Positions 28,614-35,729 of a stretch of DNA of 39,336 bases are shown piece by piece. Origin of the DNA: Bigelowiella natans CCMP2755 (lineage: Eukaryota; Cercozoa; Chlorarachniophyceae). How positions within the stretch are numbered: the first letter of the stretch is position 1; every line of letters begins with the position of its first letter. The notes under the pieces were generated by a model. The model was given only the letters and a program-made list of their open reading frames with translations. It searched no databases and was not told the origin of the DNA. The translations under genes and the position numbers were made by a program. The stretch covers positions 1 to 39,336 of the forward strand of contig ADNK01000727.1 in NCBI GenBank assembly GCA_000320545.1, given 5' to 3'.

Positions 28614-29218
28614 ATGAGTTCTTCTGCCGCACATTTCCGCAATTCAGTTTCAATTGATGGATTGCTTGCCGGTCCTACCATTGTTGGAATGGACACCGAA
28701 AAAACTGCTGTTCTTGACAGTCTCAATCAACAAATTTCTGACTTTCAAATGGCAGAAACAAACAATGCTCAAGCAAGAGCAGATTTGCAAAATCAAATTG
28801 ACAATGCTAATGCTTCCATGACTCAGGCCATGGGTGATTTGACCCAACTTGTTGATGACAACAAAGCAGATGTTGAAGGCAAATTGGCAACAGAAACCAA
28901 TGAAAGACTTTATTGGCAAGTGAAGCAAGCAACAGAAATGCATTTGTAGATGGTGAAATTGCCAGACTTGACCAACAACATGCTGATGATGATGCCAGAC
29001 TTGCAGCTGTTGAAGCAACACAAGCTACTTTCAATTCAGATGTGGAATCCAAAATTCAAGAGAGAATCGATGCTCACAATGCTGATCTTGACAATGCCCT
29101 TCCTCGTTTAGCAAAATTAGAACATTGTGTTGAAATCGATGAATCAGGAACAGAACCAGTTGCAAGAATCAAAGGAGGTGTCAAATTTGAAGCAAGTGGT
29201 GATTTCGTCCAAGGTTAG
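28614..29218 (+). pseudogene. Coiled-coil fibre-like protein broken by a frameshift
   Basis: The frame from MSSSAAHFRNSVSIDG (28614) gives a heptad-rich coiled coil up to KLATETNERL. It is then continued in another frame by ASEASNRNAFVDGEIARLDQ and RLAAVEATQATFNSDVESK to TAG at 29216-29218. The two halves are one structural unit, so an indel near 28905-28915 has shifted the frame. The C-terminal part (RLAKLEHCVEIDESG) may begin a tip domain. Unlike TpA mutation, a frameshift does inactivate the gene, supporting loss of function in this copy. Confidence 0.6.
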
Positions 29219-29268
29219 ATCACAAATGTGATTCAAATGACATGCAAAAAATCCAACAATTAATGACA

Positions 29269-29520
29269 ATGTCCAATGTCAAAGGTGGTGGTGCCATTTT
29301 TGAAGAAACACCTACAATGGCAAATGATGTAGCAGGTCAAACAATGGACACCATTGATCAACAATTGAACGATGATGATGCCCAAAATGCAGAAAACAAA
29401 TTGCAACTTGATTTTTCAAAAGAAGTTTTCACAATGGACAAAGAAAACAAAACTGTTGCGATGAATCCTGAACATGAACTCATCATTCCTAATGATTCAA
29501 TTCAAGGATGGTTCGTTTGA
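29269..29520 (+). CDS. Hypothetical small protein, possibly detached fibre part
   Basis: 83 aa from MSNVKGGG (a start nine codons upstream is possible). It has an acidic helix DQQLNDDDAQNAENK and ends in NPEHELIIPNDSIQGWFV. It follows the broken coiled-coil gene and could be part of it or a separate minor protein. A 15-bp perfect hairpin follows its stop. Confidence 0.35.
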   Translation: MSNVKGGGAIFEETPTMANDVAGQTMDTIDQQLNDDDAQNAENKLQLDFSKEVFTMDKENKTVAMNPEHELIIPNDSIQGWFV

Positions 29521-29530
29521 AACAGCACAG

Positions 29531-29566
29531 TTTTTTCATGGTCATGATGTGATGACCATGAAAAAA
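29531..29566. terminator. Perfect 15-bp hairpin
   Basis: TTTTTTCATGGTCAT, a 6-nt loop, then the exact reverse complement. It lies 10 nt after the stop of the upstream gene, and its right arm begins with the first possible ATG (29552) of the next gene, so it could act at the 3' end of one and the 5' end of the other. Function inferred from position. Confidence 0.5.
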
Positions 29567-30169
29567 GTGCATTTTTGCAGATCAACGTGTTCAAATGCAA
29601 GAGAAACACACATAGGTTCTGCCACTATGGATCCAAAATTGAGATTGCAAATGCATCTTGCTAATTTCAGAGCATGTGAAAAAGGTTTTGGTAATTTTTG
29701 CTCTTCGCATCAAATTTTAAAAAGAGACAATTGTGTGTTCAAAGTTGTGTTGGAAAAGGATGCTAAAAAAATGTCCGTTCATCAGAAACGAAAGAAAGAA
29801 GCAGAACTAACAGCTGAAGAAAAAACAAAAAGAAAATGTGTCAACAAAAATGTTCCAGGTAGAGATGTGAAACAATGTGGAACAGATGACAGAGATCACA
29901 TCAATTGTCATGCCAGAGATCATCATGAAGACAAAACAAAACACGATGAAACATGCTGTCCCTTCTGTGATGGACATGTGATCAAAAAATGTCACAAACA
30001 TCATGTGCACACTGAAAAGTATGCAAAAAATCTTCTCAAATCAAATGATGAAATCAAAAACACCAATGAAAGTGAGAAAGAAAGCAAGATTAGCATTGAA
30101 ATTGAAAAAATTAGGTTGGAAAGGAATGACAGAGACAGGAATGAACAGAGCAAAGCAATTAGCATGTGA
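29552..30169 (+). CDS. GIY-YIG-like endonuclease with altered YIG motif
   Basis: 205 aa. VHFCRSTCSNARETHIGSA aligns with the GIY-YIG core of virus and host homing-type nucleases, in which the second motif is YIG; here it is HIG. RLQMHLANF, SSHQILKRDN and CVNKNVPGR fit the later conserved parts (Arg helix, S-x-x-I-L, and the VNK-x-PGR motif). The C-terminus has Cys/His pairs (CCPFCDGHVIKKCHKHH) and a basic tail. The Tyr-to-His change equals TA to CA and should damage the active site. Confidence is moderate because the first GIY motif is also blurred. Confidence 0.5.
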   Translation: MTMKKVHFCRSTCSNARETHIGSATMDPKLRLQMHLANFRACEKGFGNFCSSHQILKRDNCVFKVVLEKDAKKMSVHQKRKKEAELTAEEKTKRKCVNKNVPGRDVKQCGTDDRDHINCHARDHHEDKTKHDETCCPFCDGHVIKKCHKHHVHTEKYAKNLLKSNDEIKNTNESEKESKISIEIEKIRLERNDRDRNEQSKAISM

Positions 30170-30791
30170 CGATGCTGTGGACATTGAAGACATTGTGGTG
30201 ATGAATGCTTGGTTTAGAAGACATCAATGCGTGTCAAAAATGGGTCATGATGAATGGAAAGCACAAGGGAAACCAATGGATCAAGGACAAAGAAACAAGA
30301 GAAGAGGTGCCGCAAGTTGGGCCGGATGGGGGGGAGATGCTGGTTTTGATTGGATCAATGGCAAAAAGGTTCAAGATGAAATTGAAAAATGCAAGACAAG
30401 CAAGAATGAAAAGCATGTTCCAAAATCTCTCAGCAAAGAAGACAGGAAAAAACAAACAGAGAGCATTTTTTGTGGTGGAGACAGACCAAAGTTGAGAAGT
30501 TTCAAAAGCAAGAAATCCAAATGGACTGTTGAAGCTGACAAGCATTTCAAAGGTGACACATCCTTGTCCAACATGACCAAAGTTTCAGATGTTCCTTTGA
30601 AATCTTCAAGAGAAATTGTGAACAAAGGCAAAGGAGCTCACCATTCTGGAGGCAGTCGTCCAAATCAAAGTGCCGAGTCTTGGAGCAGAGCCCGTCTGTG
30701 TTCTGTTTCACTTGGAGGTCCCAGTCGTGACATTGACAAAAAGATTGCAAGCAAATGTGATGTTCCTTCATTGGAACAAAAAAATCTGTAG
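30141..30791 (+). CDS. Hypothetical basic protein
   Basis: 216 aa from MNRAKQLACD. It has AWFRRHQCVSKMGHDEWK, a Gly/Trp-containing stretch (RRGAASWAGWGGDAGFDW) and a Lys-rich tail. Unrecognised. It overlaps the GIY-YIG-like frame by 29 nt. Could be a virion core protein; no domain supports that. Confidence 0.4.
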   Translation: MNRAKQLACDDAVDIEDIVVMNAWFRRHQCVSKMGHDEWKAQGKPMDQGQRNKRRGAASWAGWGGDAGFDWINGKKVQDEIEKCKTSKNEKHVPKSLSKEDRKKQTESIFCGGDRPKLRSFKSKKSKWTVEADKHFKGDTSLSNMTKVSDVPLKSSREIVNKGKGAHHSGGSRPNQSAESWSRARLCSVSLGGPSRDIDKKIASKCDVPSLEQKNL

Positions 30792-30983
30792 CAATGCAAT
30801 GTTGAAAAAATCAACCAAAAGACAGAAAGATTTGTTAGCAGCTCACTAGCTCACAGCAAGCATCATGGCAAAAACATGTGGCTTCTGTGAGAATGAATCC
30901 AATGTTGGGTGAAACTTTCAAAGAAGCACACGAGATGGCAACTGAAAAGCATGGCAAGTGAATGATTTTTGTTGTTGTCATCA

Positions 30984-31199
30984 ATGACAACAAATCTCAT
31001 TGAATGTTTGTTGAAAACAATGGAATTAGAGAAACGATCAAAAAAATTAGAAGAAAGGATGAACAAATTGCAAAAAATTGACAAGTTGTTGATGACAGAA
31101 AACAGTGATTTGTTTGTCAAATTGCAAATTGTGAAAAAACCATTTGATTTCAATGAAGATGTGAAATGGGCTGTGTGTGACATTTTGGTAGATGATTGA
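30984..31199 (+). CDS. Small coiled-coil protein
   Basis: 71 aa from ATG 30984; MELEKRSKKLEERMNKLQ forms a short coiled coil, followed by DFNEDVKWAVCDILVDD. It ends in TGA at 31197-31199. The opposite strand has an in-frame CAA at 31198-31196, so an ancestral TTAA would have ended both convergent genes. A short inverted repeat, TTGTTGTCA/TGACAACAA, spans about 30971-30992 near its start. Confidence 0.4.
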   Translation: MTTNLIECLLKTMELEKRSKKLEERMNKLQKIDKLLMTENSDLFVKLQIVKKPFDFNEDVKWAVCDILVDD

Positions 31200-31927
31200 G
31201 TGCCAAGATGTTTTTTGCATTCATCTTCTAATTTGATGTTGTCTTTGTCATTTGATTTTTCACAATGTTCTCTAAATGACTTGTCAAAATTCTTTGATTT
31301 GACATCATTAGGTGACACATTTCCAATTGTTCCTTCAACACTGCCATCACTGCATTTCACTTTGAAGGTAGCAGGTTCTTGATGGTCATTTTTCTTTGCT
31401 TTGTTTGCATGGTCTGACATTTCAACGATGCATTTCTGCTTTTTGTTTCGCAAATTGCATGCAGGTTTTGACTCAATGTCTGCAAGTTTTTTGAATTGTT
31501 CATGATCTGGCATTCTCATTGATTTGCTCAATCTCATCAATGTCCTTTCATCGCCTCTGTCCACTAACAAGTTGTTTTTTTTGGCACACTGTTTCAATTT
31601 CAGTTCATGTTTGTGAACCATGGAGTTTGTAGCTGCCACTTTTTCACTCTTTTCAGTGATGAACAAATGATGCAATTTGCAACCCATCCAGGGCCTTTTG
31701 CCATCAGTGCATCCATGACATGACATGTGATCTTTTGATCTTGATGCTGGTTGAGTTCCCTTGCCTTGCCCAAATTCAACAACAAGTTCTTCAGTGGATT
31801 TCCTTTTGCATGTGTCCATGTCAGACGACATTGCATGCAAAAATCTTTTGTTCTTCAAAGATCCAAATTGTTTTTCAGTCAGCCATTCATCTGATGGTTT
31901 TCCTTTTTTTGATTTGAATGTTCTCAT
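31196..31927 (-). CDS. Hypothetical basic protein, stop codon apparently lost
   Basis: From MRTFKSKKGK (31927): 243 Lys/Cys/His-rich residues including HMSCHGCTDGKRPWMGCKLHH, a possible metal-binding cluster. The frame stays open to 30863, but the extra 110 residues are antisense to the small coiled-coil gene and look random. The natural end is probably codon 244, now CAA (31198-31196), formerly TAA if the plus strand read TTAA. No family recognised; no tyrosine in the first 243 residues. Confidence 0.4.
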
Positions 31928-31980
31928 TTGTCACTTTGGGTGAGAATGAATTCACAGTGTTTTCAACGATGCTCTGCTGT

Positions 31981-32325
31981 GGATTTTGCCATGTCATTTT
32001 TGACAAAGATTGTTTTCACAAAACACATGGGATGTGCCTGTGATTTTCATCACGTCATCATGGCAATTCAGTTCAGCAGCAGGTCGTCAGTGGGTGAAGC
32101 TTTCACGTTGCGCATTTTCGCACACTTTGCTGCTGATTGCTGATGGGAAATCAAACGTCGAACACTTGACACGTCATGCTCGTGCAATTTTGCCATGTCA
32201 TTCTGACAATTCAGTTCAGCAGCAGGTCGTCAGCAGGTGAATTTTTGAAGTGAAAATTTTGTGTCATTCCCCTGCTGACGGCAGATGGGAAATCAAGTGT
32301 GGGGTGTGGTGCAGCAGTCTGCTGC
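31981..32325 (-). repeat. Right terminal inverted repeat
   Basis: Reverse complement matches 11634-11987. It is completely free of TA, while the left copy has nine. It contains the same tandem pair of about 142-bp units. The outermost matched bases are GCAGCAG/CTGCTGC. Confidence 0.95.
32310..32317. repeat. Right junction direct repeat TGCAGCAG
   Basis: Same 8-mer as 11633-11640. It is followed by TCTGCTGCG and then by SDFWSR of the retroelement. The exact insertion point cannot be fixed because the inverted-repeat tip and the direct repeat overlap. Confidence 0.4.
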
Positions 32326-33853
32326 GTCGGACTTCTGGTCAAGAACGTGGCCAAGTGAGAAGATGGAAAAGGGCTCCCTGACCAACACAGTTTGCAGCAT
32401 CACCCTTGAGGGTGGCGATTTCAAGCTGCGGAGCGAGGACCGTCGGGACCTCAGCGAGCGGAAAGAGAAATGTGGGTTGGTGTGCCAAGTCTCTGACACG
32501 CATGCTGAGGTCAAAACTGAAGATGCGCAGAGGATGTGCGTGCCCGCTCGCAGTCGCCGTTCTCTGCTCTGCAGTCTCCATTTCCCTGATCATCAGGGGG
32601 AGCACACTCTTGTCCGCAGGCTCCAGCCCCACTGCACTCCCAACAAGCAGGAACACGTGCGGGAGTTTCTGAAGCACTGCACCTGTTGCACCTCTGAGCC
32701 GCAGATGCTTCTCCGCCGCGAGTCCCCCAAGTCCAAGCAACAGTCTGTCATCCAAGCGGACAAGCACTTGGACGTGGCACAACTGGACGTGTGCTCTCGT
32801 GGGGACCAGAACTGCCTCACGTTTGCGGATGTCAAAACGAAGAGGGTGTGGGTCAGGAAGCTTCTCAAGAAGGGCGCCGCGAAAAAGAACAAGGGCGCCC
32901 ACAAGCGCAAAGTGCTGGAACAGCATGTGATCTGGGAGTCCAGCTTGGGCCAAGTGCCCAAGCAGTTGCGGATGGACAATGAGGATGCGTCAATCGCTGT
33001 TCCTCACAAGAACATCCGCGCTCACCCGGCTCACCGTCCCCAGAACAATGGCATCATGGAGAGGGCTCATCAGGAGGTTGCACGTCTGTGCAGGTCGATG
33101 AATTCGACCCCTGATGAAGTGTGCAAGTGCCTCCGTGTCAACTTGGAACCCCTCCAGCCTGCACTTGAAGCTGGGGGAGGCGAGGAGCACAAGGTGAAGT
33201 GTGGGCTAGCTTCAAAGCAAGCTCAGCCGTCAGCCAACATTGCCACGGCGTCGGCACATGACGGTGGGACTCTCGAACCGGGAAGCTTGGTGCTCGTCAA
33301 AGTGCACTCCCGCTCCCGGAAGAAAAGCGATCCTGCATGGGTGGGACCGTTTGAGGCACAGAGTCGTGCCTCCACCAAGTCACACTTCCTGAAGCGCAAT
33401 GACAGGCTGTCTCACCGTCACATCGACGATGTGAAACCGTTCTCCTTGGCCGACGAGACTTTCAAAGACTCCAAGGTGAACCCTGTTGTGTTCGAAAAAG
33501 GGAAAAGCCACTCAGGCAAGATGCCAAAGAGCTTCGACGTGAAACATGAGAACCTGAATGCGGACTGCTCCGGGGACTGGAAAGGTGAGACCGTGTGGTT
33601 GGGACGTCCGGGAGGGGAAGAGCTTGAACGAGTTGTGTCCAAGTTGAAGCTGCGAGGCTTCAAGTCAGCCGTGCTCGTCGTCCCCGAAGTTCCCTTCCGT
33701 GATTGGTGTGCCACGTTGGAGGGCATTCGGAACGCCCGTTGGCATGGAGTTGAGCCCGGAGATGAGCACCAGTTTTGGGTGGACTCATCGGGCCGCCCCC
33801 ACTGCAAGCCCCCTGTTGCTTGGTGGGTTGTGAGGATTGCTGGCAAAGGGTGA
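32318..33853 (+). CDS. Retrotransposon pol, 3' part: integrase (disrupted)
   Basis: The open frame runs 32285-33853; retroelement sequence starts near 32318 with SAASDFWSR, the natural continuation of GDSN in the 5' part. HHCC-type zinc-binding region: HFPDHQGEH...HCTCC. Catalytic core: QLDV (D168 counted from 32285), RMDNE (D231), NNGIMERAH (E259). The second Asp and the Glu are separated by 27 residues instead of about 35, so a short deletion in the core is likely. The C-terminus has a GPF-type motif (WVGPFEAQSRAS). The Tyr usually before RPQ-x-NG is His. No tyrosine; one TA (33207). Confidence 0.85.
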   Translation, partial: SAASDFWSRTWPSEKMEKGSLTNTVCSITLEGGDFKLRSEDRRDLSERKEKCGLVCQVSDTHAEVKTEDAQRMCVPARSRRSLLCSLHFPDHQGEHTLVRRLQPHCTPNKQEHVREFLKHCTCCTSEPQMLLRRESPKSKQQSVIQADKHLDVAQLDVCSRGDQNCLTFADVKTKRVWVRKLLKKGAAKKNKGAHKRKVLEQHVIWESSLGQVPKQLRMDNEDASIAVPHKNIRAHPAHRPQNNGIMERAHQEVARLCRSMNSTPDEVCKCLRVNLEPLQPALEAGGGEEHKVKCGLASKQAQPSANIATASAHDGGTLEPGSLVLVKVHSRSRKKSDPAWVGPFEAQSRASTKSHFLKRNDRLSHRHIDDVKPFSLADETFKDSKVNPVVFEKGKSHSGKMPKSFDVKHENLNADCSGDWKGETVWLGRPGGEELERVVSKLKLRGFKSAVLVVPEVPFRDWCATLEGIRNARWHGVEPGDEHQFWVDSSGRPHCKPPVAWWVVRIAGKG

Positions 33854-33863
33854 ATTCGCGTCT

Positions 33864-33871
33864 GAGGGAGG
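33864..33871 (+). other. Polypurine tract
   Basis: GAGGGAGG lies immediately before the 3' LTR, the expected plus-strand primer of reverse transcription. It is short but in the exact place. Confidence 0.6.
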
Positions 33872-34416
33872 TGATGTGCGCCATGCCATCAGAGCTGCGC
33901 CATTTCTCTGCTGAGACGCTCAACCCTGCAGCAAGCAGCAGCAGCAAGCTCAATCCTTCAGCTGGACAAGTTGCAATCCAAACGTCCTTCCACATGGATG
34001 CAGCTCAGCTTCAAGGACATCGATCCTTGAAGCACAATTTGGTCATCAGACATCAGTTTGGATGCAGCTCTGGTCATCAGACATCAGTTCAGATGTGGCT
34101 CTGGTCATTGGCGCAGACGCAATCCACCGGGAGCCAGTGCTCCGTGGATGTGGTCAGCACAGTGCAGTTGGCACGATGTGGCAACGACAATCCTCTGACG
34201 GGATGTCGTGGTCCTTGTCGCAAGGAACAATGTCGCGATTGGCGCCCTTGCGACAGCACATCACGTTGACACGTGCAGACAGCCGAAGCTTCTCGAAAGC
34301 TTCGGGAAACAATTCGGAACATCAATTTGCGCGCCAAATGCTGTCAATGCGCAAACATGTGACGGAAGTGAAATCATGATTGCAAGTGAAACAGACAAGT
34401 GCCTTCGCGCATTGCA
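33872..34416 (+). repeat. 3' LTR
   Basis: 545 bp, no TA anywhere. See the 5' LTR for the comparison: 26 transitions, of which 24 fall at sites readable as an ancestral TA changed to TG or CA in one or both copies, and two are CpG transitions. Confidence 0.95.
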
Positions 34417-34420
34417 TGCG
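34417..34420. repeat. Right target-site duplication TGCG
   Basis: Directly follows the 3' LTR and repeats 7621-7624. Confidence 0.75.
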
Positions 34421-35123
34421 CACACTGGCATGCGACCAGCCTGCGCGTGCGCATCACAACTCCGTCAAACCCGCGGCAACGAGCGGGGTTTGCATGCAGC
34501 CCCACTAGCCCATGGAGCCATTGATCTTGCATCGACCTGCTGGCTAGCTGGATGAACACGCACGTGCTAGCATACATGCTCATCTAGTCATGTGTTCATG
34601 TGCCGCGCCTCATGCATTGCTACCAGTTACGTTGTTGCAGGTTTCGCGTACGTCAAATTTCATTTTGCACAATCACAGTGTGCATCGATCATGGTCATTG
34701 AAGTGATTTGAAGAGATGATTTTCTTCATCATTTGTGACGTGATTGACATGGAGATGAAACAAACATGAGCAATGCATGCAGATCACTCTCGTCCCATGT
34801 GTTTCTTCGGGTTCGTTATTCTAGTCTAACATGCCCTACGGGTTGATCATTCCCATCTAATATTCATCATGGCTAAAATTACTAACTAATTTACTCTGAA
34901 ACTTCTAAAAGTTAAGCGTTCTTCAAGGAAAACACACGTTAAGTACTACGGAGTTTCCGGCAAAATCACATTTTGCTTTCATTTAAAGGGGTTTTTAAAG
35001 GGGGTATGTACAATAAGATGAGCATCAGCTATAGCTCACTTCCGTAAATTATTCACTGCGTCACAACAAATGCAAAAGGATAAGAATTTTGCTTCGCTAT
35101 TGTGCGAGAATGTCTGAATTCCA
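34421..35123. other. Intergenic DNA, no gene seen
   Basis: Right flank of the retroelement. The first TA is at 34506, and TA is frequent from about 34550 on. A GCTAGCTGG / GTGCTAGC cluster lies at about 34540-34570. No coding frame is supported. Confidence 0.6.
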
Positions 35124-35729
35124 TTAGGCCACTCTAATTGGGCTAGGAGGTGCAGTGGCAACTAACCACTTGCGTCTACTTTTCATCCGATACTCCATCC
35201 AACCAGCATCTGTTTTCATGCGCAGACTTGGCGATAAATGGGCATAGATTGCCTGTAAAAGAGAATTCGTATACTCTTGGTGGTCCAGTTTTCTAGGGCT
35301 ACGTCTAAGCAATTCAGCGATCGTGAAACCCCGTTTCGTAATACTGATTCCATTTTCTAAAGTATGGTCTCTGCAAAGGTTATCCAAGAAATCCCAAGTG
35401 AATGCCCATTTCTTGTTGTTATTAGAGTCTACGTATGTGACAATTTCGCCACGCTTGAATAAATTGTATAAGTCCGTCCATTTCTCCCTCGTAATTTTTG
35501 CAACGGCATCTTTCAGGACAAGATGGCAAGCCGTGATGGACTCCATGAGCTCCCCCATGATGCTTTTCTTCTCTGCTTGTGGGTACGAACGCACGGTAAC
35601 AGTAGAATCCGCATCGAACTTCTTCACCAGGTTCTCGCCAAAACTGACAACTCGATTAGTTGGCTTCCCCATTTTATGCGGCGAGAAAATCCCCCTCTCC
35701 ACCGCGCATATGCAAGGCATCGGAGGCAT
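35124..35729 (-). CDS. Hypothetical protein, intronless
   Basis: 201 aa, or 182 if it starts at MGKPTNRVV (35672). It looks like an ordered protein (WTDLYNLFKRGEIVTYVDSN, WAFTWDFLDNLCRDHTLENG, LLRRSPRKLDHQEYTNSLL) with normal Tyr content, unlike the frames inside the mobile block. No domain recognised. It could be a host gene or a fragment of another mobile element; the neighbouring AT-rich DNA gives no clue. Confidence 0.45.
   Translation of the reverse strand: MPPMPCICAVERGIFSPHKMGKPTNRVVSFGENLVKKFDADSTVTVRSYPQAEKKSIMGELMESITACHLVLKDAVAKITREKWTDLYNLFKRGEIVTYVDSNNNKKWAFTWDFLDNLCRDHTLENGISITKRGFTIAELLRRSPRKLDHQEYTNSLLQAIYAHLSPSLRMKTDAGWMEYRMKSRRKWLVATAPPSPIRVA

Larger units (their letters stand above)
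11634..32325. mobile_element. Polinton-like-virus / virophage-type element with terminal inverted repeats
   Basis: A 20.7-kb unit bounded by inverted repeats of 354 and 345 bp, inserted between RNase H and integrase of the retrotransposon. Its gene set is typical of small double-jelly-roll DNA viruses and their integrated forms: packaging ATPase, major capsid protein, penton-like protein, fibre, PolB-like/helicase protein, GIY-YIG-like nuclease and small zinc-finger protein. I saw no retroviral-type integrase or tyrosine recombinase inside it, so how it integrated is unknown. It is a composite in base content: 11646-16698 has ordinary TA frequency, the rest is nearly TA-free. Polinton, Polinton-like virus and virophage are hard to separate without a search; the MCP-penton-ATPase-fibre run and the SF1 helicase favour a Polinton-like virus. 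Confidence 0.85.
7625..34416 (+). mobile_element. Ty3/Gypsy-type LTR retrotransposon, interrupted by a virus-like element
   Basis: Two 545-bp LTRs (TG...CA) flanked by TGCG, a primer-binding site, gag-PR-RT-RNase H in one frame, integrase, and a purine tract. The RT-RNase H-integrase order is that of Ty3/Gypsy (Metaviridae). The pol gene is broken by a 20.7-kb inverted-repeat element at 11634-32325; without it the retroelement would be about 6.1 kb. The retroelement DNA has essentially no TpA: none from 7890 to 11645, one (33207) between the right inverted repeat and the end of the 3' LTR. Its proteins contain no tyrosine. Key residues are altered accordingly and the integrase core is short, so the copy is almost certainly inactive. 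Confidence 0.93.

Noticed and set aside
30863-31195. C-terminal extension of the minus-strand basic protein
   Set aside because: Antisense to the coiled-coil gene, random-looking, and open only because TAA/TAG stops are absent.
11634-32325. RIP-like C-to-T mutation of the left inverted repeat
   Set aside because: It would explain the inverted-repeat pair alone, since the left copy is always A/T. It does not explain the complete lack of TA in 3.7 kb of pol, Tyr replaced by His/Cys, or the LTR doublets. Four CA/CG differences may still be ordinary CpG decay.
7625-34416. CpG methylation decay as cause of the LTR differences
   Set aside because: About 30 CpGs are unchanged in both LTRs and only two single CpG transitions are seen, yet there are nine CA/TG doublets. 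CpG decay predicts far more single changes than doublets, and it does not remove TA.
7625-34416. Dating the insertion from LTR divergence
   Set aside because: Nearly all differences come from a biased, probably burst-like process, so a neutral clock would give a false age.
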